Origin: Hyparrhenia diplandra
Taxonomy: Eukaryota; Streptophyta; Magnoliopsida; Poales; Poaceae
Direction: 5' to 3'
Length of the DNA: 64,000 bases
Assembly (NCBI GenBank): GCA_015847255.1
Contig: JADLZK010007821.1
Location: forward strand, 1 to 64,000
Shown: positions 1-12,697 of the stretch, piece by piece
Position numbering within the stretch: the stretch's first letter is position 1
Layout: the number at the start of each line of letters is the position of its first letter
The notes under the pieces: generated by a model
The model's database searches: none
Told to the model about the DNA's origin: nothing
Seen by the model: only the letters and a program-made list of their open reading frames with translations
Made by a program: the position numbers and the translations under genes

Positions 1-26
1 AAGTCTGACTACTCTCATATTTGTAG

Positions 27-287
27 GCCCAGTATCATTCTACTTGGAAGAAATCAGACTCTCTGATCCTCCGACACTATATGTGGAGTCCATCAAACCG
101 ACCCTCCAGCACACCAACTTCAGATGCATAGGTAACCGCCGAGGAAAAATAATATAGCTCAGTCTATTTCTTCACCACACTATTTTTTCTTCTTCATGTG
201 TCAACAGGTATGAAGGATGGACAAATAGAAATATTAAAGGGATGGGAAGCAGCTATCAAGGACTTACTCAGAATAAATGTATTTTAA
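27..287 (+). CDS. 3' end of an unidentified gene (last two exons)
   Basis: Two exons join in frame. Exon 27-131 follows a pyrimidine-rich TTTGTAG acceptor and ends at a GT donor. Intron 132-207 ends in CAACAG. Exon 208-287 ends in TAA at 285-287. The last 60 residues include LYVESIKPTLQHTNFRCIG followed by MKDGQIEILKGWEAAIKDLL. The ...GWEAAIKD tail loosely resembles the end of a plant B3 DNA-binding domain, but this is a weak impression and I do not assign a family. Reading-frame continuity across the splice and the codon-like texture are the support. The rest of the gene lies left of the window. Confidence 0.5.
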
Positions 288-2478
288 CTTTTACGATAAA
301 AAAGTGTCACTTTGTGCCCTAAACCTGTGATTGTATATATGGCTCTGAATGTATGGCTCTATGCACCTCTGAATTATGCCTTTGATTATATTATATGAAA
401 AACTCTGTGTTTACCATTGAAATATGGCAGTCAAATTAAGACTGGAGTAAGCATGTGAAAAAACATTGACATCAGGCTTCTTATTCTGACAGAATGTGCA
501 TGTTACACTGAGTGTATGTTCTCGATTGAATTGAGGCTTTCTGAATCTTAAAACGTTTGTCGCTGATGGCTCACAAATATCCATATTGTGAATGTTATCC
601 CGATTACCGCTGATATCTAACAAATATGCATGTTCTGGAATGTAATGCATTCAAGTTGTACACTCAGTGCTATAAGTTATTTTTTGAATTTTTCTGAATG
701 GTAAGGTAATAACACTTGCACCAAACCAGACAGGAGGACATCATCTGGACATCGAAGACATGTATGCATTCAGTCAATATTTCAATTTTAGCTATTTTTT
801 TTTATTGAAAGCCATAGTCCAAATTAAAACTGGAAATCAATTAATAACAGGATAAAAATTCTTGTCAGGTAGTAGGTGTGACTACAGAAACACTCAATCA
901 CGTTTCAAAACAATATCATTAGGCCCATGAGACCCCTAAACTCGGCCCACCCAAAACCAACAAGCTGGATCGACATCCCCCCTCGCACTGCCTCACCCTT
1001 TCGTCCCCGCCCAACGCCGCCGTCGCCGTTCCCGCCGGTCGCCGCACTGAAGCTTGCAGCTCTGCACATCCCGTGGTTTTCTCATTGCATCTGCGCGCCG
1101 TAGCTCCAGCTCCGCAGCCTCCCGCCACCGCTGCGTCGCCGTGCAACTCCGTTGCCTTCGCTGCACCGCCGCGACGGATGGTACATGAATTCGCCGGCGG
1201 CCTACCCACCTGCCGGACCGTATTCTGCTGGGAGCACCGCCGCGACGAATGGTACATCAATTCCCTCCTCCTGATGGCATTATCCTACCGAGCGCCGGCG
1301 GGGGATTTGGGAACCTGAGCGGCTTTGGCAGGAGCTGTATTGGTGGGGAGACAGGAGAGGCAGATGGGCAACTCCGGCAGCGGCAGGCGGCGGCGGCGGG
1401 CCTGTCCATCTACCGAAACATGTTGATGCTGGCGTGGCGCGGAGGCTCCGGATCCACTCCGACGTCGCTTTCGACCTCGACCGTGTGCGCCTTCTCCTCC
1501 TCCGTTTTCGGTCAAACTCTTCCGCCCCAAACCCCCACCACGCGCGCACACCCCTTCCCCTTCCTGATGGTTCACATACCTCCCATGGCTACCCTTCCGT
1601 TCAATTCCTCTTCGTCTTCAGCAACTGTCCAACGCACCCTTCCACCAATGCTATCATTTATGATGCTCTCCACCAATTCTGCCATTTATCACACCTAAAT
1701 CCCAAATTTATTCCATGGCTTCTACCATAAGATACACTTCATCCATCTTCTGAGATTCACATTCCCAACGCAAACACAGGTATACTCCTTTTCTTCTACA
1801 ATATAATTACAAATTATTCACCATCGACAGTGATGTTCAAGTGTCCAGTTATTTCTTCCAGGTTTCATAGTTTCCAGTTATTTCTTCCAGGTTTCATAAT
1901 TGAAAGTTCTGCACTGCTTGGTTGCTTGGTTGCTGCAAATTTCTCTACTGAACTATCTTCAGATTCGATGCAGAATAATTAAGATATTTGCTCTTCCAAT
2001 CAGGTTCCTCTCAAACTCCTAAATCCTATGTATATTTGTATTATTTGCAAGGAAATTACCATTGATTCCTATGTTGACAATGATATTATTAGCCTGGACT
2101 CTTGCTGTGTTCAGAAGGATATTATTAGGTTACACTTCTTAGATATTATATGTTGATTTGTATTGTGAATGTTAGCGTTTAATCATAGGCCTACCTTCTG
2201 TTAATGTTCTTTAGCGCCATGGTTACACAAGATTCATGTCCATATTAGGTTAAATGCTTCTCTGAACTTTCAAAAAAACCCATTTGTTTATGCAAAAAAT
2301 TAAAATATATATATATAGTATAAACAAGAACTAACTTCATGTCTTGACAGCAAAACTGTTACCATTGATTCCTGTGTTAACAAGAATATTCTTAGCGTTC
2401 AGTTCATAAGTCCTATGTGGTGCTTTGCATTGTTAATTATAAATATAGCCTTTTCTAGATTTAAAAATTTTAAACAGA
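288..2478. other. Non-coding stretch with an internal GC-rich block
   Basis: No supported gene. 288-918 is AT-rich and shows nothing recognisable. 960-1,570 is GC-rich and open in several frames on both strands, which fits a gene 5' region or a captured fragment rather than a protein. Within it a short motif, CGCCGCGACG(G/A)ATGGTACAT, occurs twice (about 1,169 and 1,238). 1,740-2,478 is AT-rich and leads into the Helitron coding region; it may hold the Helitron 5' end, which I could not locate. Confidence 0.4.
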
Positions 2479-2487
2479 ATGGAAATT

Positions 2488-2694
2488 GGAGAAAGTTCAT
2501 CACCTCCTACACGAGGTCGTGGACGTGGTCGCCGTGGCCGTCCTCACTTAAATCAAAGACCTGTAGTGGCACCTACACCAGAGAATGCTGAAAGTGGAGA
2601 AAATTCATCACCTCCTACACGAGGTCACGGACGTGGTCATGGTGGCCGCCCCTCGGTTAAATCAAAGACCTGTAGTGACGCCTACACCAGATAA
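2488..2694 (+). repeat. 108-bp (36-codon) tandem duplication in RepHel N-terminus
   Basis: The segment starting at 2,488 is repeated from 2,596 with few changes. Both copies encode a SSPPTRGRGRG / SSPPTRGHGRG stretch. The period is a multiple of three, so the frame is kept. The second copy then runs to a stop at about 2,692. Confidence 0.8.
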
Positions 2695-4832
2695 CGCTGC
2701 TGTAGCCGAGGGGACGCACGCGTAGGCAACGCATGCAACAGGGTAATATCAGAATCAATCTTTCATCAATTTTAAATCCATTTACCTACAGTATAAATGC
2801 ACACCTAATCAGAATACACTATTTGGCAGAACATAGCCGTTCAGTTCGTGCAAGAGTGGTTGGATCATCCTTTGCTTCTTCATCTACTTCCCAGCCAACA
2901 ACAGAAATTAATACTCCACACAGTGTACCTACACCCAGTCAAAACAATAGACATAAGCGTAAGATTAATTAACATTTCCCAGTTTATATCGTGTCCATAT
3001 CAAGTCCAAAAACAACTAAAATTCTTCCAAAATACCAACACTTTCAGGTACAGTTTTTAGTGCTTTAAACTTTGGTGGGCCTCAGCACAACTGCTCATAT
3101 TGTGGTGCTTTCTTCTGGTACCAAGAACGCATCCGTAGAGAAAGGAATACATCAAACCCAATATATAATTTATGCTGTAAAGGAGGGAAAATATTGCTGC
3201 CACAGTACAATCCACCTCCTCAACCACTTTTGGATTTACTAATCTCTCAGAACAACTCTGTTGCAACACATTTCTTTGATAATATCCGGCGATACAATAC
3301 CATGTTTGCCATGACTTCGATGGGGGCCAAGATTGATGAAACAATAAATAACGTCCGTGGTCCATATGTGTTCAAGATTAGTGGCCAAGTTTGCCATCGG
3401 ATCGGCTCATTGGTTCCAGCACAAAATCGTCGCCCAGAATATTTACAACTATACCTATATGATACTTCCAATGAAATTGCGAATAGAACAAATGTTGTCT
3501 CTTCCCAGAATGAGCCCTTCTCTCCTAATGAGACTATAGTTGCCTCACTTCTACAGATGCTTGATATCCATAATCCTATTGTCAAACTCTTCCGGTCTGC
3601 AAGTGAAAGATTAATATCATCTGATGATACCTCTGATCATTTCTCCATCAGAATATATGGTACTCCAGATGCACATGGTAATATTTACAGTGCACCAATA
3701 GCATCTGAGGTTGTTGGGTTAGTTATTGGTGATCTAGGCATAACTGATGTTGGAAGGGACATTATAATACAAGATCATGCATCAAACCTGCAACAAATAA
3801 GTGAAGACCACTGCAAATTTATGGCCATGCAGTATCCTTTATTATTTCCATATGGGGAGAACGGCTTTCATGACGAGCTTTTCTTTCAGCCCACAGCACA
3901 ATCAACATCTACACGTCAAAAAATAACAATTCTGCAGTACTATACATATAGAATGCATGATACGGTTGGACAATTCAATACTCCTCTAAGATGCAAAAGA
4001 TTAACACAAGCTTATCAAGTAGATGCTTACTGTTGTGTTGAAGATGTTGAATCAGATACTACAGAACAAAAGGCTTCCAAAAAAAAAAAAATATAGATCT
4101 TCTCCCTATAATTACTTGGCGGCATCTGTTTCAAGTGGGGTTACATCTGCATCTTCCACTGGCCAAAGAGTTATTCTGCCAGGCTCCTTCACTGGTGGAC
4201 CACGCTATTTATATCAGAAATACCAAGACTCTATTGCCATATGTAGAAAATATGGATGTCTAGATTTATTTATAACCTTCACAGCAAATACAGCCTGGCC
4301 TGAGATTACAGAAGCTTTGGTGCTCTTCTCCTGTCAACATCCATCTGACCGCCAGATATTATTGATAGAGTATTCAAAATGAAACTTGATTTTCTAATGG
4401 ATGACATTACAAAGCATAATTATTTTGGGCCTATAAATGCAGGTATGCATTCGTACATAGCTTATCCCATACAAACATTCAAATAGGATATCTTCTCAGT
4501 GTCACATTAAAAATTCAACTTTTGCTTTTGCAGTTGTTTATACAATAGAGTTTCAAAAATGGGGTCTACCACATGCTCACATCATAGTATGGTTGGAAAA
4601 AGATAGCCTCCTAGATGCCGATAAAATAGACTATTACATCTCTGCCCAGTTACCTGATCCAACACTAGATCAAATTGGATATGATGCTGTCTCCTCTTTT
4701 ATGATACATGGCCCTTGTGGACCTCTCAAGCCATCTTCTATCTGCATGTCCAAAGGTGTTTGAACAAAATCTTATCCAAAACAGGCATGTGAACATACAA
4801 CTATATTGGAAAATGGAGTGACACAGTAATGA

Positions 4833-4904
4833 TTGAGAGCCATTAAAAATAATTTAGCAAATAATGGATTGAGAGCCATTAAAAATAATTTAGCAATTGA
4901 TAAT
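4833..4904 (+). repeat. 36-bp in-frame tandem duplication in Rep domain
   Basis: TTGAGAGCCATTAAAAATAA begins at 4,833 and again at 4,869, a period of 36 bp (12 codons, LRAIKNNLANNG). It sits just upstream of the paired-tyrosine region. The first copy lies next to a TAA/TGA-rich junction, so it may be a late, non-selected change. Confidence 0.8.
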
Positions 4905-7430
4905 ACCTTTGTTGTTCCTCACAATGTTGATTTAATAGTGAAGTATCAGGCACATATTAATGTGGAGAAGGTTAACTATGATGGAATGCATAAATATCTT
5001 TTCAAATATATAACAAAGGGGTTTGACTGTGCTAGAATTGGAATACATTCATGTTCTTCAACACCTGGAACCTCAAATCAAACTATCAATGAAATCAATA
5101 ATTTCCTTGAGTGCCGTTGTATAACCCCACATGAAGCTGCATGGCGCTTGCTTCAGTATGATATTCATCATACAGATCCAACAGTTGAATGGCTTCCTGT
5201 CCATTTACCATTGGAGAATAATGTTATATACACAGAGGAAGACGATTTGGAGGAAATTGTTGAGAACCCAAACAGTACAAAAAGTAAACTAACTGCATGG
5301 TTACAGGCAAATATTGAATCTCCTTCTGCTAGACAACATACCTATCTTCAGTTCCCTGAAATCTTTACATGGCATGCAAAGCCTAAAAAATGGGGTCTAC
5401 GTAAAGGTCACTTTAGAAAAGTTGGTCGTATAGCACATGTCAGCCCTAGCCAAGGAGAGCTATATTATCTAAGAATGCTGCTACACATAGTCAAAGGCCC
5501 TAGATCTTACTCTGAGATTCGTACAGTAGCAGGCACTCAGTATGCAACTTTTCGTGCGGCATGCCAGGCCCTAGGTCTACTTGGTGATGACCAAGAATGG
5601 TCTAATGCTATAAATGATGCTGCTCAGTGGGCTTTGCCTTACCAGCTACGACACCTTTTTGTTACAATCTTGCTGTTCTGTGAAGTCACCGATCCTAGAA
5701 AACTATATGAGCTTCATGCATCATAGATGAGCGAAGATATTAGACATCGTTTAAGCTGCAGCGATTCTGAAGGAAATAACTCTTCTAGGCTACTCTTGAT
5801 CGAATTAGATCAGATACTAAGAGATAATGGTTATGATCTACCTCATTTTCATTTGCCACTTCCTGAAGGAAATGACTCCACAGAAAATAGACTTTTAATG
5901 GATGAATTAAACTATGATATTGAATCCATGCAAACTGTTGTAGATGAGGATATTCCAAGGCTAAATTCTAACCAGAAAAAAATTTTCGATGACATTTTAA
6001 CCTCTGTAGTTGAAAATGAGGGCAAAACTTTTTTTGTCTATGGATATGGTGGGACTGGAAAAACCTTTTTATGGACAACTCTCTTGAATTATGTAAGGAG
6101 TCAAGGTAAAATCGCCTTAGCAGTTGCGTCATCTGGAATTGCATCTCTATTGTTACCTGGTGGTCGAACACCTCATTCCAGATTCAAACTTCCTTTGGAA
6201 ATTAAGCACAATTCTATGTGTGGCGTCAACAAAGATAAAAATAAAAAGTTAGCAGAGTTGATACAAAAAACTTCACTGATTGTTTGGGATGAGGCACCAG
6301 TGAATCATAGGTTTTGTTTTGAGGCTTTGGATCGGACTTTGAGGGATCTAATGAAAGAAATAAATCTAAATAATCAGCTAAGACAGTTTGGTGGAATTAC
6401 AGTGGTTCTTGGTGGAGACTTCCGCCAAACACTACCAGTCCTCCAACCAGCAAACAAGCAACAAATTTTAAATGCTTGCATTGTCAACTCAAACCTATGG
6501 TAGCAATGTATTGTCCTCAATTTAACCGAAAATATGAGATTGAAGGCACCATCACTTTCAGAAAATGCTAGAGAAGAGTTGCGTCTATTTGCTGAATGGC
6601 TTTTAAGAGTTGGAAACGGTACAGAAGCTTTTATTGACATTCCAAATGAACCCAGTAATATATTCATTCAGATACCTCCAGCACTATTGCTTGAAGAAAC
6701 ATGTAGAAACCTTGATGGTCTCATTTCATTTGTCTATGATTTAGGTTGTGTATCACCAAATATGTCATCATACTTATGTGATCGTGCCATTTTAGCTTCT
6801 ACAAATGATATTGTCTCAGCAATCAACGCTACAATGATTGACAAATTAACCACAGAAGAGATGTCATACTATAGTTCTGATTCAATTGATGATAGCTGTG
6901 CTAACCACTCCGCCCTCGAGTCTCTATACCCAACAGAATTTCCGAACACTTTAACACTCAACGGGCTGCCACCACATGTTTTGCATTTAAAAATTGGTGT
7001 ACCTATAATGCCGCTACGCAATCTGGACTCAACAAGAGGACTTTGTAATGGTACTAGACTCATTGTCACCCAGCTCACAAACCGTGTTATAGAGGGGGAG
7101 ATAATCACAGGAAAAGCAAGAGGATCAAAAGCATACATCCCTCGCATTATAACTACTTCAGCAAAGTCAAAGTGGCCCTTTAAACTAAGACGTCGGCAAT
7201 TTCCTGTCAGAATTTCTTATGCTATGATGATTAATAAAAGTCAGGGACAAACCCTTGCTAAAGTTGGTGTCTATTTGCCCTCCCCTGTTTTTTCTCATGG
7301 TTTACTTTATTTGGCTTTTTCAAGAGTAACATCACCAGACGGTTTACGGATCCTTATTGAAAATAGTCCACCTATGTATGAGAATTGCACACACAATGTA
7401 GTTTACAATGAAATTTTTACAAAAATTTAG

Positions 7431-7963
7431 AAGACAAAGACTTAGTATGCTAAGGTACATTATATATTATTGATATTTGAATGTGCTATGAATCTCCTTA
7501 TCAATGTATCCTATCTATTTCATATATACTCCTGTCTAACCATATATTTTTATACAGTTTTACAGGGAACTTTCCACCATGGGCGAAACTACAAAGCTTA
7601 AAGATATCATCACTGGTAAAAAGAAAATTGCAAAGTCTTTGGTAGGCTTATAAGGATATGGGATGCGAGATATGCCAACACAAACACATTGATCAGCATT
7701 GATGGTGTTCTTTTTAGATGATGATACGTATTCCCACACCTTCATATTAAATATGAACTAGAATGCTCTGTGTTGATTCATATACTTAGGTTTATATGCC
7801 ATAACTGTTAGATGGAAAGCTGACCAAAGGATACAAAACATATGACAATCATTGATATTCCTTAAAAAACCACCCAGATTCAAAAAAAAAAATATGGCCT
7901 TAAAATTCTGTGAAATACAGATAACCATGACCTATCTACTAAAGTTTATTTATTGTAGGAACT
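7431..7963. other. Spacer between Helitron RepHel and RPA-like genes
   Basis: AT-rich, no open frame of note. It probably contains the 3' UTR of RepHel and the promoter and 5' UTR of the RPA-like gene. I see no distinct regulatory motif. Confidence 0.4.
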
Positions 7964-9663
7964 ATGGCTCAGTTCAGCATCCCAAGATATTTAGAAAAAG
8001 AATTCAGGAACAGCCTTGCTGAGGACAATGTATATACCTTTTCTGGTGTAACTGCTATCCAGCAAAAAGGCAAACCATATACCTGCGATGTCCAGAGCTA
8101 CATCCTTCAGTTCACATCAAACACCAAAGTACATCACCTACAATCGAGAGGTGCAGACATCCCACATTATGTATTTAACTTCTGTTCCTTTGATGGACTT
8201 ACAGAGAAAATTATACCATCCAAGCCGCTTTTAGGTAATGCATACTTCTTCCCTCTATCCTTTGGTCTTTTTCACAGGAAAGGTTAGCTAACTACTTTTT
8301 TACCTTCCTATAGATTTAATAGGAATCATCAGTGAAGTTGGGCCATATGATTTTGCAGGTCCTAAATCACAGAAAAAGAACAGGAAGATACGAATCCGCA
8401 ATCTAGAGTACATCACCATACACAGTTAACCAACCTTTATAACCATTATTTATACTAATAGATTCCGTTTACTTTATGCCCCTATCTTTCTTTAGTGACC
8501 AGGAGCAGCTCATAGTACTTTGGGAAAGTGAAGGCAAAAATTTTGATGAAAACCAAGTTATCAGCAAATCTAAAGAAAGAGTTGTAGTAGGAATATTTAC
8601 AGGCCTTACTGCATCAAAATTTTTAGGTCAGTTCACAAACATACGGTTTCTGAAACAATGTGTTTTTTACTATGTATTTATATATAAGTGCATCTAATAA
8701 AAATTGGTGAACTATCAGGAAAATATGAAGCATCATCCACTTCAGCAACCAGAGTCTACATTGACTTGGAATACCAAGAGGTGGCCAGATATCAGACAAG
8801 GTGAGGATCAAGTTTCATCCAGACATTTTTTAAAAAACATAGACTTTCCTCTGTTTTCCTAGTAAATAATTAATGGGTAACTGTCCATCAGCTATAAATG
8901 GGGAACACCTGCTGTAGAACAGAAGTTACCTAATACACATCAGAAAACTACTATGGAAGCAGTTGGCAAATTACACACTATCCAAGACATATTACAAGAG
9001 CCATCTGAATCATTTAAGGTACCTACAGCACATATCAGGATTGATATACAACTCCCATTACTAATACTACTTTTGAAATAACTGTTATAGGGAGGAAAAA
9101 CATTCAGCTACATTGGAGAAGTCACAAACATACTTGAGTCCATGAATTGGTACTACAAGGCATGTAAAAAATGTAAAACAGGGTACAATATGATTACTGA
9201 TCCTCCAACTCCACGATGTTCATGCAAGTTTCCAGTGTTGTCTCCATAGTAAGCAGCACCTGCTACTTTACTTTTACCTTCCCAAAAACAGCACCGTTTC
9301 TCTGCTAATTCTGTTTCAAATGAAACTAATAGGTTCAAGCTTCCCCTCACAATTAAAGATCCATCTTCCGCAATGGACTGTATTGCTTTCTATAATGTAG
9401 AGGAAGAATTAGTTGGTTGCTCAGCTCTCAAGGCTTCACAGAACATGCAGATCGAACCAGACAACCAGGCACCTTCTCTCAAAACATGCATTGGGAAAAA
9501 AATGATATTTCAAATAGGAATGAGTCAGACTGCCTCATCAAATAATGCTATCAGATATATCCTAAAGAGATCCTTCACAATTGATGATCAGGCACCAAAT
9601 AACATCGATGAACCAACCAAACAAACTCCATTGCCACAGATGAGGCGACAAATGTCAACTTAG
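7964..9663 (+). pseudogene. RPA70-like single-strand DNA-binding protein of a Helitron
   Basis: Plant Helitrons often carry a replication protein A large-subunit-like gene. Exon 7,964-8,234 starts MAQFSIPRYLEKEFRNSL and holds an OB-fold-like region ending ...FDGLTEKIIPSKPLL. It splices to about 8,314 (LIGIISEVGPYDFAG, then a basic KSQKKNRKIRIRNLE). A third segment near 8,498 reads DQEQLIVLWESEGKNFDENQ and a fourth near 8,720 follows. From about 9,090 comes the C-terminal OB fold with a zinc ribbon, KACKKCKTGYN then PRCSCK (C-x2-C ... C-x-C), continued from about 9,335 to the TAG at 9,661-9,663. Several internal exon borders are unclear and one segment ends in a stop (about 8,428), so I treat it as possibly decayed. 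It lies 533 bp after the helicase end on the same strand. Confidence 0.72.
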
Positions 9664-10601
9664 TCATAAATTAAATATCAATACTTACAAATCTCATGAT
9701 CCTCTTCTTTTAAAATTCAATGAAATTCAGGGAAATGAAACACAGGATGGAGAAAGCACACCTCCATCTACGGAAAATATACAATCATTGTCAGATGTAC
9801 AAAGGTAAAAAAAACTGGAGAGTTTCTACTCAAAAATGCCCATCTTACAAAGATTATGTTTGTCAGTCTGCCCATCAGGTTATTATTGGCCTTCTCATCC
9901 TCATTATTACCTGTCCTGTTTGAGCAAAGAGATCATACTAAAGCCCATGCTATTCATCCATCCTTTGGCCCACCGCTGTACATTTAACACGTATAATAAT
10001 TCAATCATGTGGTAGTTACAGTTAAGAATAAAACAACAGTAGCCCGCTCTTTAGTAAACTACAGAAATGCTCAAATACATTGCTGTTATTTGACATTTAC
10101 TTCAATTTTACAGCAGCTCACAAGCCAAAAGGAAGCTCGATGTCAATCAAATTGATTCAATTCAAGCTGAAAGCAAGCAACACAAAAACAGTAAGTGCTA
10201 CTTCACATGATGATACTTGCATTGTTCTCATGTCATATGTGAGGAAGAAATAATTTATAAATAACTGATTACCATGAATTTCCAAGTTAACACGAGTTTG
10301 TCAAACGTCTGCCAGCATAGTCTTCTGTACTGAAATAAATAAAAAACATCATATCCAAACTGATTTAGTACCATACCATTCCATCTAATATGTGCTTCAC
10401 GATTCACTTTGTTCAAAAAACTGATTAAGAACATGTACATTCAGCAATTCTTTTATGAGCTGCACAATCTTCGTGATTTAAGCCTGGGAACCCAAGCATT
10501 CGATCTGCACATGTCCCATATTAATTCCACTCAAATTGCACTGACAGGTGTATTGTGATTCCTCAAATCTGAAACATTCAGTGATCATATGAGCTATTTA
10601 T
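9664..10601. other. AT-rich spacer after the Helitron RPA-like gene
   Basis: No supported gene. A further exon of the RPA-like gene may lie at 9,720-9,800 (Lys-rich), but I cannot support it. No hairpin followed by CTRR was recognised as the Helitron 3' end. Confidence 0.35.
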
Positions 10602-10996
10602 CAACACAATAAGGTGTAGAACCTGAATAGGAACTTCAGAAATTGCAAGCCCTTAGGTTATGATTCAGTATAGGCACCACCTCAACAAATTTTGCTACCA
10701 AGTACTGTCTAACCATACAATTAGTACAATTTTTGCCACCTGATTCAGTATTGGTTATTTGACCGTAGCAGAAACATCAAATACTCTGATCAATCAAAAT
10801 CAACACAATCAGGTGTACAAGCTGAATAGGAACTTCAGAAATTGCAAGCCCTTAGGTCCTGATTCAGTATAGGCACCACCTGAACAATTTTTGCTACCAA
10901 GTGCTGCCTGACCATACAATTGGTATAATTTCTGCCACCTGATTCAGTATTGGTTATTTGACCATAGCAGAAACATCAAATACTCTGATCAATCAA
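10602..10996 (+). repeat. Two-copy tandem repeat, 199-bp period
   Basis: The block starting CAACACAATAAGGTGTAGAA at 10,602 is repeated from 10,801 (CAACACAATCAGGTGTACAA). Both copies run through GAATAGGAACTTCAGAAATT and end in CTCTGATCAATCAA. The copies differ at scattered positions. Each unit contains GATTCAGTAT twice (before AGGCACCACC and before TGGTTATTTG), suggesting an older internal duplication. No coding capacity is seen. Confidence 0.9.
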
Positions 10997-11261
10997 GGTC
11001 CTTCAGTAACCTGTTAGTTGTTAAGGGGAAACATGTGCTCTTGCAAAACATCAAAAGCCCAAGCCACAATAAATCTTATTCTTTCTAGCCTCCATGGAAG
11101 TTCCATAAATATATGCGGACATTCCACTACCCACTAACTCAAGGAAAAACTCTCTCTCTTCCAAACAAGGCCACCCGACTTCCACCTTAAGTATTCTAAG
11201 TAATTTCCTCATGCGAGATTGGGTTACGGAGTGGATTACAGAGCCAAAGAGTAGGAGCTTT

Positions 11262-12697
11262 AGATCTGGAGCAGTTAACTCTCCCTATACATTGTGGTTT
11301 AAGTTGAGGCACGTTAACCGGGAGCTACCAATTGGTTGTGATTGAACACCAAAAAGTTTGTATTTTGTTAAAGAAATCTCTGCACCCATGTAACTCAACA
11401 AGATATTAATTATGCACTCCTTGGATGGGTTCCAATCTCTCCTGCTGCGTATCCTATTAAAATATTATGCAACCCTTTTATGTGTATGCTACTGTAAGTT
11501 CAACTACATTTACCTACATAGCATGCATCCCTCACTTTGTTACATCCAATTGCATAATCTTATATTTCCATGTTTTAAATACGGGTAACTTTTCAACTTG
11601 ATCTCAACATGACACGTGAAGTAATGGGTTAGAGGAATAAAATCATCTGCCAAGAACTATCTTGGATAAATTATTACATATACCTTATTATATAAACTTT
11701 ATTACAATACTATACCTTGCCAACATTCCGACAATTCTAAGTGTTACTTGTTTGGATTACATGCTCTATTTAATACATTCAAACATGATGTTACTAAGTT
11801 TTTTTTGGAACATACACAAAGTGAGCCTCGATGAATACCTACTTACTTAAAAACATTACAATACCCTCGGACCACCACAAGAACGCTGGGTATCCTCCTA
11901 GTTATATCTATGTATGGTGAACATTACTAAGGAAGATCGGGAACATAGCATGTCTACTAGAGTAATAAAGTTCAACTAATAGCCCTACATTCGAGGATGG
12001 CATACGAGGAATCAATGGTAATGTCGCAACCATGAACTACCAAGCTACGAGGAATGTAGGGTAAAAAATACAGTAAACGTTGTATAAACACCCACGTTTA
12101 CACATTGTTGACTACCCATAAAGTGTACAACTAAGTGGGCGCTATACAACTCCATGCTTGAATACAAAGACAATCTAACTATACTAAGCATATAATCATA
12201 ATAAACATTGAAACATATAACTAATAATATAATCATTGAATAGAGCAACGTCATAACAAATGTCCAAATACTTACAATTTAGATACAAGAGAGAAGCCAC
12301 AAAATGCTTCGCCTCCACGACTCCTTGATGATCGAAATTCAAGACAAGCTTGCCTTCCTCTAGAACTAGCCTAGATAGCTAATGCTCTAATTATGGTGGA
12401 ACTAGGGCTTGGGACCCTTGACCAGTGGTGACTTGATTGGTATGGAGTAGAATAAATTAGAATGAATTAGGGTTTCACCGGGGCGGGGGTCTTGTTATAT
12501 AGCCTCTCGGAGGATGCATGTGTGGCCCCCGGATCAAACCGACCTTGATCAATGGTGTAGATTGCTCCTCAATGGCGGTGGTGAACCGACATAGGAAGTT
12601 TGGAGGCGACGGTGGGGCCCCCAAACCCGGCCGGTCTCAACCCCCAAGCTTGGCCTGCCTCGCTCTATGCTAGGTGCGCCCCACCTTCGGGGCATGG
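11262..12697 (-). mobile_element. Solo LTR, minus strand, left part (split by the Tekay element)
   Basis: Read on the minus strand this has LTR promoter layout: a GC-rich block, then TATA (GGCTATATAACAAG, plus 12,495-12,502) and a leader with CCCTAATTC. The same layout is seen in the solo LTR at 18.8 kb (CTATAAAGAAGG ... CCCTAATTC). The sequence is cut at 12,697 by the Tekay insertion and resumes at 27,642. The low boundary is uncertain: GCTTT at 11,257-11,261 matches GCTTT just outside the other end (27,883-27,887), but the adjoining bases do not give a standard TG terminus. Confidence 0.55.
12495..12502 (-). promoter_or_regulatory. TATA box of minus-strand solo LTR
   Basis: CTATATAA on the minus strand, 60-70 bp upstream of a leader containing CCCTAATTC, with a GC-rich U3-like block on its upstream side. 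Its placement matches that in the other solo LTR. Confidence 0.5.

Larger units (their letters stand above)
2479..7430 (+). pseudogene. Helitron RepHel (HUH rolling-circle replication initiator fused to Pif1 helicase), broken
   Basis: This would nick and replicate Helitron DNA by a rolling-circle mechanism. Order seen: an arginine/glycine-rich N-terminus (2,479-2,694) with a 108-bp tandem duplication; Helitron N-terminal domain (about 3,060-4,090); conserved block LPGSFTGGPRYLYQKYQDSI (about 4,180); an intron at 4,443-4,533 (GT-AG); HUH motif GLPHAHIIVWL (about 4,565); tyrosine region YDGMHKYLFKYITKG (about 4,977); helicase Walker A GYGGTGKT (about 6,045), Walker B VWDEAP (about 6,283), GGDFRQTLPVL (about 6,413) and a C-terminal block with INKSQGQTLAKVGVYL (about 7,210). 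Breaks: frameshift in a 13-A run near 4,078-4,091, another near 4,350, TGA near 4,763, TAG at 5,724-5,726 and TAG at 6,501-6,503. Family assignment is secure; activity is not expected unless the breaks are consensus errors. Confidence 0.88.
2479..9663 (+). mobile_element. Decayed autonomous Helitron (coding body; ends not located)
   Basis: Two plus-strand genes in the order typical of plant Helitrons: a RepHel gene (2,479-7,430) and an RPA70-like gene (7,964-9,663). The Rep part has the HUH motif in LPHAHIIVWL and the paired-tyrosine region MHKYLFKYITKG. The helicase part has a Pif1-type Walker A, YGYGGTGKT. The element should begin with TC and end with a hairpin plus CTRR. I found no convincing pair of ends, so coordinates cover coding DNA only; the real element is probably larger on both sides. 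In-frame stops and frameshifts make it non-functional as read. Confidence 0.85.

Noticed and set aside
411..650. A 79-codon minus-strand frame
   Set aside because: No domain, no partner exon, and no promoter signal; consistent with chance in AT-rich DNA.
919..1730. Overlapping ORFs near a GC-rich block
   Set aside because: No domain, frames overlap on both strands, and no splice structure supports a gene.
11257..11261. GCTTT as the left target duplication of the minus-strand LTR
   Set aside because: Kept only as a hint: the adjacent bases do not form a TG terminus, and a 5-bp match within a few hundred bases is not rare.
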